A DNA stretch of 6,675 nucleotides, taken from RPQK01 sp041946865. GTDB lineage: Bacteria > Acidobacteriota > UBA6911 > RPQK01. Under the pieces are notes generated by a model. The model searched no databases, was not told where the DNA came from, and was given only the letters and a program-made list of their open reading frames with translations. Location of the stretch: the NCBI GenBank assembly GCA_041946865.1, contig JBHGBF010000301.1, positions 1-6,675 on the forward strand. Direction: 5' to 3'. Below, piece after piece: positions 5,500 through 6,675 of the stretch (positions within the stretch are counted from its first letter, which is position 1; each line of letters starts with the position of its first letter). The position numbers and the translations under genes are program-made.

Positions 5500-6544
5500 A
5501 GTTCGTTTCGGCCCATTTTCTGACCTGCCGGATGGCGAGATCCACGTTTTCAACTGGAGTCTCGGGCAGGATGCCATGGCCGAGGTTGAAGATGTGAGGC
5601 CGACCCTTGGCCTGTTCGAGGATTCTCAGCACCGCCTGCTCCACGCAGGCCGTCGAACCAAGCAGGACAACCGGGTCGAGATTCCCCTGGAGCACCGTGG
5701 TGTCGCCGAGCAGCTCCCAGACGTCACAGAGATCCGCTCTCCAGTCGACTCCGATCACGGTTCCGCCCGCACGCTTCATGAGGTCCAGCATGCATCCTGT
5801 GCCCGTTCCGAAGTGGACGGTGGGGATGCCGGTTTGCTGCAAGCCTTGAAGAATCCGTCCCGAGTAAGGCATCACGTATTGGACGTAATCCTGGCGGCTC
5901 AGGATTCCGACCCAGCTGTCAAATAACTGGATCAGCTGCGCCCCGGCCTCCGCCTGTCTCAGCAAGTAGCGCAGCGTCACCTCGGAGAGCTTGCTCATCA
6001 GGGCATGCCAGGCCTCGGGGTGCTCGTACATGAACACCTTCGTCCTGATGAAGTGGCGGGAGTGCCCTCCCTCGATCAGGTAACTGGCGACGGTAAACGG
6101 GGCGCCGGCGAAGCCTATCAAGGCGACATCCGGTTCGAGCCTGCTCTTCACCAGCTCGATCGCCCGATATACAAAGGCAAGGCGCTCTTCCGCATCCACG
6201 GTATTCAAACGTTCGACGTCTCCGGGGTGGCGAATCGGCTCCTCCAAAACAGGCCCCTCGCCTTTCGCAAAGTGAAAGGGGACCCCCAAAGCATCGAGCG
6301 GCAGGAGGATGTCGGCAAAGATGATGGCCGCGTCCAGGTCAAACCGCCTGACTGGCTGCAGTGTTACTTCGGCAGCCAGTTCCGGCGTTCGGCACAGCTC
6401 GAGCAGGGAGTATCTCTCCCTCAGCCGCCGGTACTCTTCCATGTATCTTCCCGCCTGACGCATAAACCAGACAGGGGTGGAATCGACGGGAAGTCCCTCG
6501 CAAACTCGGATGATTCTCTGATAAGGCTGCCGATCACTGGTCAT
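5498..6544 (-). CDS. hemE: Uroporphyrinogen III decarboxylase (HemE)
   Basis: Removes the four acetate carboxyl groups of uroporphyrinogen III to give coproporphyrinogen III, a cytosolic, cofactor-free step of heme synthesis. The protein has 348 residues, the usual family length, and appears complete. The first family signature PVWFMRQAGRY (24-34) holds the substrate-binding arginines 29 and 33. The catalytic aspartate is Asp78 in IIFADILLP. The second signature is GFAGAPFTVASYLIEGG (144-160), with Tyr155. Then come FDSW (208-211) and the C-terminal NLGHGILPETP with His323. These correspond to the known active-site Arg, Asp, Tyr and His residues. The start ATG 6544 has no clear Shine-Dalgarno sequence. 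It is the first gene of the hemE-hemH unit and feeds substrate toward HemH through oxidase steps encoded elsewhere. Confidence 0.97.
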   Translation of the reverse strand: MTSDRQPYQRIIRVCEGLPVDSTPVWFMRQAGRYMEEYRRLRERYSLLELCRTPELAAEVTLQPVRRFDLDAAIIFADILLPLDALGVPFHFAKGEGPVLEEPIRHPGDVERLNTVDAEERLAFVYRAIELVKSRLEPDVALIGFAGAPFTVASYLIEGGHSRHFIRTKVFMYEHPEAWHALMSKLSEVTLRYLLRQAEAGAQLIQLFDSWVGILSRQDYVQYVMPYSGRILQGLQQTGIPTVHFGTGTGCMLDLMKRAGGTVIGVDWRADLCDVWELLGDTTVLQGNLDPVVLLGSTACVEQAVLRILEQAKGRPHIFNLGHGILPETPVENVDLAIRQVRKWAETN

Positions 6545-6556
6545 GATTGTCTGTTT

Positions 6557-6562
6557 ATCATA
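6557..6562 (-). promoter_or_regulatory. Candidate -10 box of the hemE-hemH unit
   Basis: TATGAT on the minus strand ends 12 bases before the hemE ATG. At 16-18 bases upstream only poor -35 matches (TTCCCG, CTTCCC) occur. If used, transcription would start about 5 bases before the ATG, giving a nearly leaderless mRNA, which would fit the missing ribosome binding site. Tentative. Confidence 0.25.
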
Positions 6563-6615
6563 GACCAGCTGAAGAAGGCGGGAAGAAAAACAGGCGAACA
6601 GGACCTGACGGTCCT

Positions 6616-6673
6616 TTCACGCTGAAAGCGTGAAGCATGGCAGCCCAGGGTAGCGCTTTTCAGCTACCCTGGG
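6616..6673. repeat. REP-like pair of adjacent hairpins at the window edge
   Basis: The first hairpin pairs TTCACGC (6616-6622) with GCGTGAA (6628-6634) around TGAAA. Nine bases later a perfect 11-pair stem joins CCCAGGGTAGC (6644-6654) to GCTACCCTGGG (6663-6673), with an 8-base loop. Two strong stems side by side in an intergenic region just upstream of hemE are typical of REP/BIME-type dispersed repeats. The element may continue beyond the window. The lower arm is not followed by a visible T-run, so a terminator cannot be judged at the edge. Confidence 0.6.
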
Positions 6674-6675
6674 TA

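Noticed and set aside
6005..6625. Plus-strand open frame of 206 codons across hemE
   Set aside because: It is antisense to a complete HemE with all catalytic residues and runs into the palindromic repeat at the edge.
1..6675. CRISPR array, tRNA, rRNA, insertion sequence or phage gene
   Set aside because: No regularly spaced direct repeats, no cloverleaf or rRNA-like segment and no transposase, integrase or phage motif was seen on either strand.

Overview
The window is moderately GC-rich bacterial DNA that looks chromosomal. It carries six genes or gene remnants that I can support, and every intact gene lies on the minus strand. The mix suggests an Acidobacteriota-like soil or environmental organism: a secreted SYLF protein, a trehalose-synthase-like GH13 enzyme, glycine-rich secreted proteins with VirB10-like strands, hemE-hemH, and REP-like palindromes. 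This taxonomic guess rests on gene style alone, because no rRNA or other marker gene is present.

Left part (1-1150). The first ~230 bases hold no convincing gene. They contain a striking nested inverted repeat at 70-166 that can fold as a branched structure. A secreted SYLF (Ysc84-type) lipid-binding protein follows on the minus strand (934 to 233). A non-coding stretch (935-1148) with one small palindrome separates it from the next gene.

Middle (about 1149-3135). The only plus-strand gene is a GH13 alpha-amylase-family gene. It keeps all four catalytic signature regions but lacks its N-terminal ~60-80 codons and needs a frameshift near 1170-1200, so I annotate it as a pseudogene. Its stop overlaps, tail to tail, the stop of a 142-residue basic protein on the minus strand. 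That protein looks like a small winged-helix regulator with a C-terminal helical tail. It has a good Shine-Dalgarno sequence and a plausible sigma70-type promoter with tandem 9-base repeats.

Right part (3136-6675). The minus strand reads in order: hemE (uroporphyrinogen III decarboxylase), hemH/cpfC (ferrochelatase), a 185-residue secreted protein, and a 241-residue secreted protein with a glycine zipper. hemE and hemH are translationally linked: the hemE stop lies in the hemH Shine-Dalgarno sequence. HemE makes coproporphyrinogen III. The HemH sequence resembles the Gram-positive coproporphyrin ferrochelatase in its N-terminal motifs, so the pair could belong to the coproporphyrin-dependent heme route. 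The oxidase and decarboxylase that would settle this are not in the window. The two secreted proteins are 4 bases apart and probably form their own unit of unknown function. The right edge ends in two strong adjacent hairpins that look like a REP-type repeat.

I see no CRISPR array, tRNA, rRNA, transposase or phage gene. The best candidates for something undescribed are the nested repeat at 70-166, the small DNA-binding-like protein with its repeat-bearing promoter, and the paired secreted proteins.
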